A stretch of 64,000 nt of DNA from an uncultured Flavobacteriales bacterium (GTDB taxonomy: Bacteria > Bacteroidota > Bacteroidia > Flavobacteriales_D > Sanyastnellaceae). Made by a program: the position numbers and the translations under genes. The notes under the pieces were generated by a model. The model saw nothing but the letters and a program-made list of their open reading frames with translations, was not told the origin of the DNA and made no database searches. Below, in pieces: positions 16,828 through 25,935 of the stretch; the stretch's first letter is position 1, and each line of letters starts with the position of its first letter. Location of the stretch: NCBI GenBank assembly GCA_937974555.1, contig CALJKR010000031.1, forward strand, positions 5,738 to 69,737. The letters run 5' to 3'.

Positions 16828-19800
16828 GTGAGTAAGCATATTCTAATTTATTGGGTGTTGGTTTGCATTCTTGGTATTGATTTACCCCGGGCGCAGGCAC
16901 AATCCATTTTTCAGCAAGGACCTACTCCTTGGGCTGATTCTGTTATAGCTACATTGTCTTTGGATGAGCAGTTGGGACAATTGTTTATGGTTCCGGCCTG
17001 GACCGATCCCAAACATCAATATTTTAATCAAAAGGAAGTAGAACGATGGGTCCAAGAGTACCATGTGGGCGGGATTATTTTCTTTCAAGGGGGTCCGGAC
17101 AATCAACTCAAAAGAACCCAACAATATCAATCTCTTTCTAAAGTCCCCCTTTTGATTGGCATGGATGCGGAATGGGGATTGAGCATGCGATTGGACTCTA
17201 CCATTTTGTATCCAAGACAAATGACCTTGGGCGCGATTTCCGATGTGCAACAAATCGAAAAATTTGCAGAGGAAAGTGCTCGTCAGCTTAAGAGAATGGG
17301 GGTGCACTTTAGTTTTTCCCCCGTGGTGGACATCAACAACAATCCCAAGAATCCAGTCATTAGCAACCGTTCTTTTGGGGAAGACCGTGAACGGGTTCTT
17401 TTGTATTCGATGGCTTTTATGCGAGGCTTGCAAAAGCACCATGTTTTGGCTTGCGCCAAGCATTTTCCGGGTCATGGAGACACCAATACCGATAGTCATG
17501 AGGACATGCCTTTGATCCCTTTTTCAAAAAGTCGATTGGACAGTTTGGAATTGTATCCCTATCGACCATTGATTCAAAATGGATTGGGAGGAGTAATGAC
17601 GGGTCACTTGCAAGTGCCCGCCTACGAATCCAACCCCAAGATTCCTGCATCGTTATCCAAAAGCTTGGTGACGGACTTGCTTCAAAAAGAATTGGGATTT
17701 CAGGGTTTGATTATTACCGATGCACTCAACATGCAGGGCGTGGCCAAGAATTTCAAGGCGGGTGAGATGGAGGCTTTGGCTTTGCAGGCGGGTAATGATA
17801 TTTTGTTATTCCCCTCCAATATCCCCAAGGCAATTGAGGCTATCAAAAAGGCCATAGAGCGTGGCGATATCACAGCCGAAGATGTTAGAGCCCATTGCTA
17901 TAAAGTATTGCAAGCCAAAGAATGGTGCGGATTGAATACTGCGACATTTCCCCAGCGAGGGCATTTGATGGAAGATTTGCACAATGCGCAAGCGCTGAAA
18001 ATGAATCAAGATTTGGTTTTGGGCTCTTTGACTTTGTTGCAAAATGATCGCAAGGGATTGGAGCTTTGGAATGATCGCAATCGGAAAAAGGCCTTGGTGG
18101 TTATTGGAGGTGACTCAACTTACAATATCGTTTCTTCGATGCAGGAATACATGGACATGTCTGTGATGTATTGGCCCAAAGAGGTGGATTCTACTTGGAA
18201 GGATACTTTGGATGTTTTGTTATCGCTTTTGAATGGCTATCAAGATGTGGCTTTTGCATGGGTGAATACGTCGAGCAAGGCCATTAAAAATTTTGGCGTT
18301 TCTCCCTATTTATTGGATCGGGTTTCCAATTGGAATGCGGATAAAAATGTAATCGTTCTCATGTTCGCCAACCCATATGCTTTGATGGGCAATGCGCATG
18401 TACACCGGAACGATGTTGTGGCTGTGGGCTATCAGGATGATCCTTTGACGGAACGAATGATGGTAGAGGCATTGTTTGGAGCGCGCGGTTTTCAGGGACA
18501 GCTGCCCGTGAGTATCGATGAGAAATGGAAAGTGGGTTTTGGTCTTTGTGTACAAGGAGGGCAGCGTATGGGTCGCAGTGTTTTGTCTTCACCAGAGAGT
18601 TTGAATTGGATCAAATCCAGAAATGTTCAAAATGCTTGGACCAAGGCATATACTGAGAATTACTTTGGCGAGTCGGAATTTGCCAAGAAGTCGTTGTTTC
18701 ACTACCATTGGAACAAAGTGGATTCCATTGCCAATGGAGGTGTGATTAGTGGGGCTTATCCTGGATGCCGGGTTTTGGTCGTATACAAAGGAGAAATTGT
18801 GTATGATCGTGCTTATGGATACTTGGACATGGATCACAAAGAACCGGTTCAATTAAATAGTGTTTATGATCTTGCTTCGATTACCAAAGTGGGCGCCTCA
18901 GGTCTGGCCATGATGAAAATGCTGGATGAAAGAGCGTGGTCACCATCGGGAGTGTTGGGCGATGAATTGACCTTTCCAAAAAAATCGGCCTATGCCAAAA
19001 TCAAATGGAAAGACATGCTGTCCCATCAAGCAGGGTTGAAGAGTTTTATCCCCTTTCATTCTACCTTGTCTCCCATTCATTGGGCATATAAAACACCAAC
19101 AGAAAATGGGGTACAGGTTGCAGACAGCCTATACACAGATACCACTTTGTATGCTGAAATGAGGACCATTATACTGAAAACACCATTGGTTACTCCGGCC
19201 AAATATGAATACAGTGATTTGGGCTATTATTTTGTCAAAGAATTTGTTGAGAAGCAAGTAGAGCAGCCTTATGATATTTGGCTTTCGGAACAATTTTATG
19301 AGCCCTTGGGATTGCGTTCCATGGGTTATTTGCCCTTGAACAGGATGCCCAAAAGTGCAATCGCACCCACGGAGCATGATACACTGTTTAGGCATCAGCT
19401 GTTGCGTGGTTATGTCCATGATCAGGGCGCTGCGCTAATGGGCGGCGTGGCCGGTCATGCAGGGCTGTTTTCCAATGCGTATGATTTGGCCGTGGTGATG
19501 CAAATGCTCATGAATGAAGGCCAGTATGGGGGCAAACAATGGATACAATCATCAACCGTACAATATTTTAATCAAAGACATTTGCCGGGAAATCGCAGGG
19601 GATTGATTCTGGATAAACCCACATTGGATAAAGTGGGGGGAAGTCCTTCTTCAATGGTTTCACACAGTAGCTTTGGTCATACTGGATTTACAGGTACCAT
19701 GTGCTGGGCCGATCCAGAGCATGAGATTGTTTTTGTTTTCTTGAGTAATAGAATTCACCCCAGTGTGGATAACAAGAAATTGATTCAGCAGAATATCCGC

Positions 19801-19860
19801 ACGCAATTGCAAACTGAAGTTTACAAAGAATTATTGCGGGGTATTCCGGAAGCGAAGTAA
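16828..19860 (+). CDS. GH3 glycosidase fused to serine beta-lactamase-like hydrolase
   Basis: 1010 residues, GTG start, signal peptide (cleavage near ..RAQAQ). Residues 35-370 are a glycoside hydrolase family 3 domain of NagZ type (KHFPGHGDTNTDSH near 211-224; LIITDALNMQGV near 293), expected to remove N-acetylglucosamine from muropeptides or other glycans. Residues 380-590 are a GH3 C-terminal-like domain. Residues 640-1000 are a class C beta-lactamase/D,D-peptidase fold with SITK near 683-686, YSD near 795 and HTG near 950. This fusion is known in Bacteroidota and suggests periplasmic peptidoglycan turnover by cutting both sugar and peptide. bshA follows 9 bases later. Confidence 0.93.
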   Translation: MSKHILIYWVLVCILGIDLPRAQAQSIFQQGPTPWADSVIATLSLDEQLGQLFMVPAWTDPKHQYFNQKEVERWVQEYHVGGIIFFQGGPDNQLKRTQQYQSLSKVPLLIGMDAEWGLSMRLDSTILYPRQMTLGAISDVQQIEKFAEESARQLKRMGVHFSFSPVVDINNNPKNPVISNRSFGEDRERVLLYSMAFMRGLQKHHVLACAKHFPGHGDTNTDSHEDMPLIPFSKSRLDSLELYPYRPLIQNGLGGVMTGHLQVPAYESNPKIPASLSKSLVTDLLQKELGFQGLIITDALNMQGVAKNFKAGEMEALALQAGNDILLFPSNIPKAIEAIKKAIERGDITAEDVRAHCYKVLQAKEWCGLNTATFPQRGHLMEDLHNAQALKMNQDLVLGSLTLLQNDRKGLELWNDRNRKKALVVIGGDSTYNIVSSMQEYMDMSVMYWPKEVDSTWKDTLDVLLSLLNGYQDVAFAWVNTSSKAIKNFGVSPYLLDRVSNWNADKNVIVLMFANPYALMGNAHVHRNDVVAVGYQDDPLTERMMVEALFGARGFQGQLPVSIDEKWKVGFGLCVQGGQRMGRSVLSSPESLNWIKSRNVQNAWTKAYTENYFGESEFAKKSLFHYHWNKVDSIANGGVISGAYPGCRVLVVYKGEIVYDRAYGYLDMDHKEPVQLNSVYDLASITKVGASGLAMMKMLDERAWSPSGVLGDELTFPKKSAYAKIKWKDMLSHQAGLKSFIPFHSTLSPIHWAYKTPTENGVQVADSLYTDTTLYAEMRTIILKTPLVTPAKYEYSDLGYYFVKEFVEKQVEQPYDIWLSEQFYEPLGLRSMGYLPLNRMPKSAIAPTEHDTLFRHQLLRGYVHDQGAALMGGVAGHAGLFSNAYDLAVVMQMLMNEGQYGGKQWIQSSTVQYFNQRHLPGNRRGLILDKPTLDKVGGSPSSMVSHSSFGHTGFTGTMCWADPEHEIVFVFLSNRIHPSVDNKKLIQQNIRTQLQTEVYKELLRGIPEAK

Positions 19861-19869
19861 TTTTGTTTC

Positions 19870-20997
19870 ATGGAAAGGCGCCAATTGAGAATCGGTATTG
19901 TGGGTTATCCTACATTTGGGGGAAGTGGTGTAGTGGCCACGGAGTTGGGAATGGCTTTGGCCGAACAAGGCCATGAGATCCACTTTATTACATATTCTCA
20001 GCCGGTAAGACTAAACAGAATCAACAAGAATATTCGCTTTCATGAAGTGAATGTCAGCGATTATCCTTTGTTCGTTTATCCCCCTTATGAATTGGTTTTG
20101 GCCAGTAAGATGGTAGATGTGGTGAAGTATGAAAAGTTGGATGTTTTGCACGTGCATTACGCCATTCCACATGCTTCGGCAGCTTATATGGCCAAGAAAA
20201 TATTGGAAGACGAAGGCATCGTAATTCCTGTAGTCACCACGCTGCACGGCACAGACATCACTTTGTTGGGTAAGGATGATTCATTTAAACCGGTGATCAC
20301 CTTTGCGATCAATCATTCAACGGCGGTAACCGCGGTATCAGAAAGTTTAAAACAGGATACTTACCAGTATTTTGATATTAAAAAGGAGATTACTGTGGTG
20401 CCCAACTTTATCGAGTTGGGTCCAGAGTGTGATCAATGGCGGGTGACAGCCCGTGAGGAGTTTGTTGCTCCGGAGGAGCGTATGTTGATTCACATTTCCA
20501 ATTTTAGACCGGTAAAAAGAATATTGGACGTGTTGGCTATTTTTAAAAGAATCAAGGACGAGATGCCTGCACGCTTGGTCATGGTTGGCGATGGTCCCGA
20601 GAGACATCGGGCAGAACAATGGACCCGAGAGCACGGATTGGTAGACTGCATAGACTTTGTAGGAAATGTCAAGGAGCCACAGGAGATTTTAGCGGGTGCG
20701 GATTTATTTATTCTACCTTCTGAATCGGAGAGTTTTGGATTGTCTGCTTTGGAAGCAATGGCACTGGGAGTTCCTGTGATATCCAGTAATACCGGGGGAT
20801 TGCCTGAGGTAAATAGAGAAGGGGTTTCAGGACATTTGTGTGGTGTGGGCGAGGTAGAGGAAATGGCACAAAAGGCCATGCTGATTTTGGATCGTTGGGA
20901 AGATTACTCAAGAGGAGCCAGAAGCGTGGCAAAAGAATTTGGCATTGATCGGGTGCTTAAACAGTATTTGGATATTTATTATCGTGTGGTAAAATGA
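19870..20997 (+). CDS. bshA: N-acetyl-alpha-D-glucosaminyl L-malate synthase
   Basis: 375 residues, GT4 glycosyltransferase (GT-B fold). It joins UDP-GlcNAc to L-malate, the first step of bacillithiol synthesis. Family-specific opening GIVGYPTFGGSGVVATELG at 9-27, VLHVHYAIPHASAAYMAKK around 92-110, TTLHGTDITLLG near 122-133, and the sugar-nucleotide site PSESESFGLSALEAMALGVP near 278-297. It implies a bacillithiol-dependent thiol redox system; bshB and bshC are not in the window. It overlaps the next gene by ATGA. Confidence 0.95.
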   Translation: MERRQLRIGIVGYPTFGGSGVVATELGMALAEQGHEIHFITYSQPVRLNRINKNIRFHEVNVSDYPLFVYPPYELVLASKMVDVVKYEKLDVLHVHYAIPHASAAYMAKKILEDEGIVIPVVTTLHGTDITLLGKDDSFKPVITFAINHSTAVTAVSESLKQDTYQYFDIKKEITVVPNFIELGPECDQWRVTAREEFVAPEERMLIHISNFRPVKRILDVLAIFKRIKDEMPARLVMVGDGPERHRAEQWTREHGLVDCIDFVGNVKEPQEILAGADLFILPSESESFGLSALEAMALGVPVISSNTGGLPEVNREGVSGHLCGVGEVEEMAQKAMLILDRWEDYSRGARSVAKEFGIDRVLKQYLDIYYRVVK

Positions 20998-21572
20998 AAC
21001 AACAAAATAAGAGACAGCAGATTTCAGAGCGAATTTGGGTTGAGAAACCAGGCCCTCATGAGGTGCACATTGAAATAGATCAAAAGATTCCAAGGTGGCA
21101 GGAATCACTTTTACTGGGTTGGCTCATTGCGTGGACCTTTTGCGGTGGTGTGTTTGTGTACTATGCTTTGCAACCTGTACCTTGGTCGGATAGAATTTTT
21201 TTCATTATCTCATCTTCTCTTTGGTTGTACTTTTTTATTCGCATCGCCAAGGTTTTTTTATGGCGTCGAATGGGCAAGGAGAAGATTCAAATCAGGCCAG
21301 GAGAAATGACCATTCAAAACGCCATCGGAAAATGGGGTAGAGTAGAAAAGTTTGGTTTGCATCAAATTCAAAAACTGGGTATCATCAAGCAAGATCCCGG
21401 TAATTTCTTTGTTTTTTTAGACAACAGTTTTTGGATCATTGGCGGTGATAAGGTGGGCTTTATCAAAGGTTCAACCCCCCATCGCGTGGGCAAACAATTG
21501 TCCGTAAGAGAGTCTGAATCTTTGGTGAGAATCATGGACTCAGCAATCAAGGCTTTTTCAAAGCAGTTGTAA
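20994..21572 (+). CDS. Membrane protein of unknown function, coupled to bshA
   Basis: 192 residues. Two transmembrane helices near 38-60 and 66-87, then a basic stretch (FLWRRMGKEK) and a soluble beta-rich C-terminal half that resembles a PH-like or YcxB-type domain only loosely. The start codon overlaps the bshA stop (ATGA), so translation is probably coupled. Its 3' end overlaps convergent aroQ by 15 bases. I do not recognise the family; whether it takes part in bacillithiol metabolism is unknown. Confidence 0.75.
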   Translation: MKQQNKRQQISERIWVEKPGPHEVHIEIDQKIPRWQESLLLGWLIAWTFCGGVFVYYALQPVPWSDRIFFIISSSLWLYFFIRIAKVFLWRRMGKEKIQIRPGEMTIQNAIGKWGRVEKFGLHQIQKLGIIKQDPGNFFVFLDNSFWIIGGDKVGFIKGSTPHRVGKQLSVRESESLVRIMDSAIKAFSKQL

Positions 21573-21980
21573 AATGGCCTGAACAGCCAAGGAATAGCCT
21601 TTCTCTTTTAATCCCACGATCATTCCACTACACATGGCGCCGGTTATGCTCTGGTGCCTGAAAGATTCTCTTGAATGAATATTGGAAAGGTGTACTTCAA
21701 TTTTTGGAGTCTGAAGGATTTCTAAAGCGTCTCTGATGGCCACACTGGTGTGGGTATATCCCCCGGGATTGATGATCAAGGGCAATCGTTCACGAATGCA
21801 ATATTGTATTTGCTCGATGATCTCTCCTTCAAGATTGCTTTGAAAAAATTCAAACGAGATGGAAGGGAACTGATGCACCAATCCATGCTCAATGTCTTGC
21901 AGGGTAAGGCTTCCGTATACTTGAGAATCTCGTTGTCCCAATAGATTTAAATTGGGTCCATGTATCACCGCAATTTTCAT
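21558..21980 (-). CDS. aroQ: Type II 3-dehydroquinate dehydratase
   Basis: 140 residues, standard size. Dehydrates 3-dehydroquinate to 3-dehydroshikimate, third shikimate step. Seen: VIHGPNLNLLGQRDSQVYG at 5-23 with the catalytic Tyr22 loop, NPGGYTHTSVAIRDA around 71-85 and EVHLSNIHSRESFRHQS near 95-111. The start MKIAVIHGPN at 21980 overlaps the upstream stop codon by one base (TAATG); a longer frame would run into that gene. Coupled behind the large TPR gene, an unusual partner. Confidence 0.96.
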   Translation of the reverse strand: MKIAVIHGPNLNLLGQRDSQVYGSLTLQDIEHGLVHQFPSISFEFFQSNLEGEIIEQIQYCIRERLPLIINPGGYTHTSVAIRDALEILQTPKIEVHLSNIHSRESFRHQSITGAMCSGMIVGLKEKGYSLAVQAILQLL

Positions 21981-24751
21981 TATTGGGTCATGAGGTTGGT
22001 GGTTTCGTCGCGCCAAGTTTGCTCAGTGATACTCAAACCATTTTTGAAATAATAGGCACCGGAAGTGGAAACGATTTTTCTGTAGACATAGGTCTTCCCT
22101 TTTGCCCTTACCGTTCTTTCCAAAACTTTTTTATTCCCCAAATCATATGAACGCTCGGTGATGGCATCCTGCTCCTGTTGAATATTGGCAATGATTTCAG
22201 TACGGGTAGGCTGAGGCTCAACAACTGCGTTTTCAAACAATTCTTCTCTGCGATCAAAGCCTCTGTTTTCAGCATCCGCCTTTCTTTGAAGAAGATTCAT
22301 TTCTGTGCTGTGACGAACTTCATTCAATGCCATCAAATTCTCGTCGCGACGGTCTTTTTTATCTTCACTCCAACTGGCCAAATCTTCTTTCTGACTTTCC
22401 GTGCTGGTTGAATTCATTTCACGCTTTGAGTTGGCTGCACTTGCCCAATATTCCTCGTTTGCTTGGTACTCACCGGATTTTTCTAAGAAAGCTTCTGTAT
22501 TTCTCTTCTGTAATTCAGCGCCATAGGTTTGGGTATTGACGCCCATTTGCTTTTGCATTTCAAAAGTCCGAAGATTGCCGTTGATTCGATTTTTTGAACG
22601 ATCATTGTAGGTCTGATCTTCAAACTTCATATTGTCTTTCAGTGTGCTGATTTGATTGATGTTGGAACGGCGATTTCCATCATTTTTGCTAAGAGCAAAC
22701 ATCATTTTTTTGTAATTCTCAGTGCTCTCTATGCGGGTGTCTCTGTGGCCTTGTGCACTGATCAACAATTTTCTATCGGCATCGTTATAGGCAGCAATTT
22801 GTTGGGTGGTACTATCCACACGACGCATGTGCCAACTGTTGCCCTCTGATTGAATGGTATTGAGGTATTCCGTTTTATTGGTTAGCTCTTCAATTTTGGT
22901 TTCGAGACGAAGTTTATTTTTCTTACTGAAATAAGTATCGTAGTTCAAGAAATTTCTCTTTTCTTGCGCAATGCTATCTGCCTTCAAAGCTGCACGCTGT
23001 CTGCGGGCTTCGCGGTAGAACGCATCCAATGCATCTTCTGCTGCTGACCCCCGGATATTCCCTCCACCAGAGTTGGTGCCAGAGTTGGCCAGGGCTTCAT
23101 CCAATCTTCTTTTCTTCTCTTTTTCCTCTTCCTCACGTCTTCTTCTCTCAGCCAAGGCATCTTCCTCTTGCTTGGCCAAGGCAGCCCGCATATCCGCTTC
23201 TTGCTTCAGACGCTCTGCTTCCTTCATTTGTCTGGCTAGCTCGTCCGCATTCATGGCGTTTTTCAACTGCGCAATGGTGTTGTCTATCGCTGCAATTTGT
23301 GATTTAGGATAACCCTCAGCAGGCAAAATACCCAAGGCTTGGTTGTAAAATTCTTTGGATTGGGTCAATTTCGCCAAGTCCTTGCCATTGGCGTCTTTGA
23401 ACATGTCATCCGCCATTTTAACCAAGTTGTCGTATTCTTTTTTCTTGCGCGCTTTTTCTGCATCTTCCTTGTCCTTCATTTCCTTGGCAACCACAGCATC
23501 CTCTTGTTCTTTCATGAGACGCTTAACTTCATCTATTTTCTCCTGGGGCATGCTTTCTTCGGGCTTCAAGGCTTTGGCCTCTTCAAAATTCCCAAGGGCT
23601 GATGGATAGTCTTTTTTGTCTATGCTCTTTTGTCCCAGAGACATTAATTCGTTGTAGCGCTTGTTTTTCTTGGCTTGTGCATCGGCATCATTTTTCAACT
23701 TATCCATGAGTTCTTTTGCTTTCGCAATTTGCTCTTTGGGGTATGATTCCTTGGCCAAGATGTTGCTTGCTTCTTTGTACTTCGCAATGGCCTCTTCGTA
23801 TTTGGCGGCTTCAAAAAATTTGTCCGCGTCTCTGATGAGGTTGTCGTATTGACTGAAAGTGGCATTTTCCTTCATGCGACGATCCAACTCAGCCAACTTC
23901 TCTGTGGGCTCTTTCAATTTGGGTCGCATGTTTTTGGCTTCATTGAATTTGGCACGCGCAACATCCCATTGACGATTGTTCATGGCTTCATCACCTTCGA
24001 TCATCAAAAGGCCATAGCGGGCTTCATCTTTTTTGGCGGCTTCATCGCCTTGCATCAATTCTTTGACCTTGGCAATTTTCTGTTTGGGCAATTCATGCTG
24101 AGGGAACATGGCTTGGGCTTGCTCATATTTGGCAATGGCCGCTGCATAATCTTTGACAATGACCTTCTCATCGCCTTGTTGTAGAATTTTCTCAAACTCT
24201 TTGAACTTGGCTTGATCGGCTTTGTTCGCGCTTTCTACACGTCTCAACTCGGCATCAATTTTCTCTCTTTGTTTTTTGATGTATTCAGCGTCCCAACCGA
24301 TGTTGTCTGTGTCACTCATGTAAATGGCTTTGGCCGCAGGCTCTTTCATGATATCCATGTTGAAGCCAATGGGTGCCTTGAACAAAGAAACTTCCATGTC
24401 GAACTCGTAACCGCCACGCTGCTCTTCTTTGGGCACATTGCGGGTATCCAATCGGGCTACTTTCGGTGCATACAAATCCTTAGAAAATTTCACATCATAA
24501 GTGTGACCCAGCTGAAGTTCTTTTTTGATTTTACCGTTTTCTGGAACAGAGATGGTCTCAAACAATCCACCGTTTTTATAGATTGTTACAACTGATCCCC
24601 CCAATTTCCCACCGCTATCTTCATCTTTGACGACGATGTTCAATGAAATAACGGTATTTTGCGTCCATGCGTGAGTGCTCACGAGGAGTGACAAGAGGAT
24701 GATGATTCTCTTGAATGTTAAATTGAAAAAAGTTACTTTTTTTCTCTTCAT
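21980..24751 (-). CDS. Large exported TPR and coiled-coil protein
   Basis: 923 residues. A signal peptide (to about residue 31, ..HAWTQ) precedes a beta-rich domain (35-130) with the KDEDSGGKLGGSVVTIYKNG segment, resembling a surface Ig-like fold. Residues 190-500 hold about five TPR-like units, each ending in a Pro-x3-Ile-x6-Met pattern: LPKQKIAKVKELM, YPKEQIAKAKELM, MPQEKIDEVKRLM, YPKSQIAAIDNTI. Residues 500-800 are very charged helix, including a Glu/Arg run (AERRRREEEEKEKKRR). A folded C-terminal domain ends in NGLSITEQTWRDE. I do not recognise the family. It looks like a periplasmic scaffold. Upstream of and coupled to aroQ by TAATG. Confidence 0.85.
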   Translation of the reverse strand: MKRKKVTFFNLTFKRIIILLSLLVSTHAWTQNTVISLNIVVKDEDSGGKLGGSVVTIYKNGGLFETISVPENGKIKKELQLGHTYDVKFSKDLYAPKVARLDTRNVPKEEQRGGYEFDMEVSLFKAPIGFNMDIMKEPAAKAIYMSDTDNIGWDAEYIKKQREKIDAELRRVESANKADQAKFKEFEKILQQGDEKVIVKDYAAAIAKYEQAQAMFPQHELPKQKIAKVKELMQGDEAAKKDEARYGLLMIEGDEAMNNRQWDVARAKFNEAKNMRPKLKEPTEKLAELDRRMKENATFSQYDNLIRDADKFFEAAKYEEAIAKYKEASNILAKESYPKEQIAKAKELMDKLKNDADAQAKKNKRYNELMSLGQKSIDKKDYPSALGNFEEAKALKPEESMPQEKIDEVKRLMKEQEDAVVAKEMKDKEDAEKARKKKEYDNLVKMADDMFKDANGKDLAKLTQSKEFYNQALGILPAEGYPKSQIAAIDNTIAQLKNAMNADELARQMKEAERLKQEADMRAALAKQEEDALAERRRREEEEKEKKRRLDEALANSGTNSGGGNIRGSAAEDALDAFYREARRQRAALKADSIAQEKRNFLNYDTYFSKKNKLRLETKIEELTNKTEYLNTIQSEGNSWHMRRVDSTTQQIAAYNDADRKLLISAQGHRDTRIESTENYKKMMFALSKNDGNRRSNINQISTLKDNMKFEDQTYNDRSKNRINGNLRTFEMQKQMGVNTQTYGAELQKRNTEAFLEKSGEYQANEEYWASAANSKREMNSTSTESQKEDLASWSEDKKDRRDENLMALNEVRHSTEMNLLQRKADAENRGFDRREELFENAVVEPQPTRTEIIANIQQEQDAITERSYDLGNKKVLERTVRAKGKTYVYRKIVSTSGAYYFKNGLSITEQTWRDETTNLMTQ

Positions 24752-24784
24752 GAATACATTCGCATGATTTCTTAACGTAAATGT

Positions 24785-25888
24785 ATGAATTTTAGTTACT
24801 GGGAGTTTGATTTTTACCTAAAAAATATTGATTTCGCGGTTATCGGCGGGGGTATTGTGGGAATGAGTTCAGCATACCATTTGAAAAAAAAATACCCAGA
24901 GTCCCGAATTGTGGTTTTTGAAAGGGATTTTTTCTCGGCGGGTGCTAGTTCCAGAAATGCAGGTTTTGCTTGTTTTGGAAGCCCAACGGAAATTCTTTCA
25001 GATGTCGAGCAAAATGGTTGGGATTCTGTTCTAGAGACAGTGCACAACCGTTACCATGGTCTTCAGATTTTGCAAAGTATCATTCCAATGTCGGCGATGG
25101 ACGGATTCCAAAATGGGGGATTGGAAATTTTTGAAACGTGGGAATCCCAGAAATTAGAGGTGACGTTGAGTCAATTGGAGGAATTAAATCGCCGGGTGCA
25201 ATCTGTATTGCATTTTTCGCCTTATCGATTATCCAAAGCGGATCATGGTTTAAAAAATATCGCTGGTGCGATTCACATTGATCAAGAAGGGATGATTCAT
25301 CCTGGAAAGATGCTGGGACATTGGTTGCATCTGAATCGTTCCATGGGAATTGAGATATTATACGGTTTAAATATCGAGCAGGTAGACACGGAGGCAGGTG
25401 CAATCCAAATTAGAAATCGTTGGTTTCATCCCCATCGATTGGTCTTGTGTACCAATGGACTTACGCCTGCGTTGGTTGAAGGATTGGATGTGTATCCCGC
25501 GCGCAATCAGGTTTTGGTGACCGAGGAAATTTTGGAAAGGCCATGGAATCAAACCTTCCACCTCAGGGAAGGGTATGTTTATTTTCGGAATATCGGCAAA
25601 CGTGTTTTAATCGGTGGAGGAAGAGATGTTTTTCGTGAACAAGAAAACACCATGGCTTTGGATGAAACCGAAAATGTTCGGTTGTATTTGCATGAAAAGC
25701 TTGAAACACTGTTGGGACGTTCAGTGAAAATTGAGCACCATTGGAGCGGCATCATGGGGCTTGGGCAAGCCAAGGGTCCCATCATCCGTCCACTCTCGGA
25801 AAAAACCTATGTCGCAGTTCGCATGGGAGGAATGGGCGTGGCCATAGGCACATGGGTGGGACAACAGCTCGCCAACAGGATGGAATAA
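24785..25888 (+). CDS. FAD-dependent oxidoreductase (DAO family)
   Basis: 367 residues. A Rossmann FAD-binding motif (VIGGGIVGMSSAYHL at 19-33, then the acidic end VVFERD) and a second FAD-contact block SAGASSRNAGFA near 51-62 place it in the D-amino-acid oxidase/glycine oxidase superfamily (PF01266). The C-terminal GxGG-type block (GGMGVAIGTWVG near 347-358) also fits. Substrate not decidable: amino acids, sarcosine-like compounds or others. The ATG at 24785 gives 18 residues before the FAD motif, slightly long, so a later start is possible. Divergent from the TPR gene. Terminated by a 13-bp hairpin. Confidence 0.85.
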   Translation: MNFSYWEFDFYLKNIDFAVIGGGIVGMSSAYHLKKKYPESRIVVFERDFFSAGASSRNAGFACFGSPTEILSDVEQNGWDSVLETVHNRYHGLQILQSIIPMSAMDGFQNGGLEIFETWESQKLEVTLSQLEELNRRVQSVLHFSPYRLSKADHGLKNIAGAIHIDQEGMIHPGKMLGHWLHLNRSMGIEILYGLNIEQVDTEAGAIQIRNRWFHPHRLVLCTNGLTPALVEGLDVYPARNQVLVTEEILERPWNQTFHLREGYVYFRNIGKRVLIGGGRDVFREQENTMALDETENVRLYLHEKLETLLGRSVKIEHHWSGIMGLGQAKGPIIRPLSEKTYVAVRMGGMGVAIGTWVGQQLANRME

Positions 25889-25917
25889 AATAGGGCGAAT
25901 GATTATTCGCCCTATTT
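25888..25917. terminator. Bidirectional terminator hairpin
   Basis: Perfect 13-bp inverted repeat AAATAGGGCGAAT / ATTCGCCCTATTT around loop GATT, with A and T tails on both sides, between the convergent oxidoreductase and malate dehydrogenase genes. Confidence 0.8.
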
Positions 25918-25935
25918 CAGAAAGTGGATAAAAGA

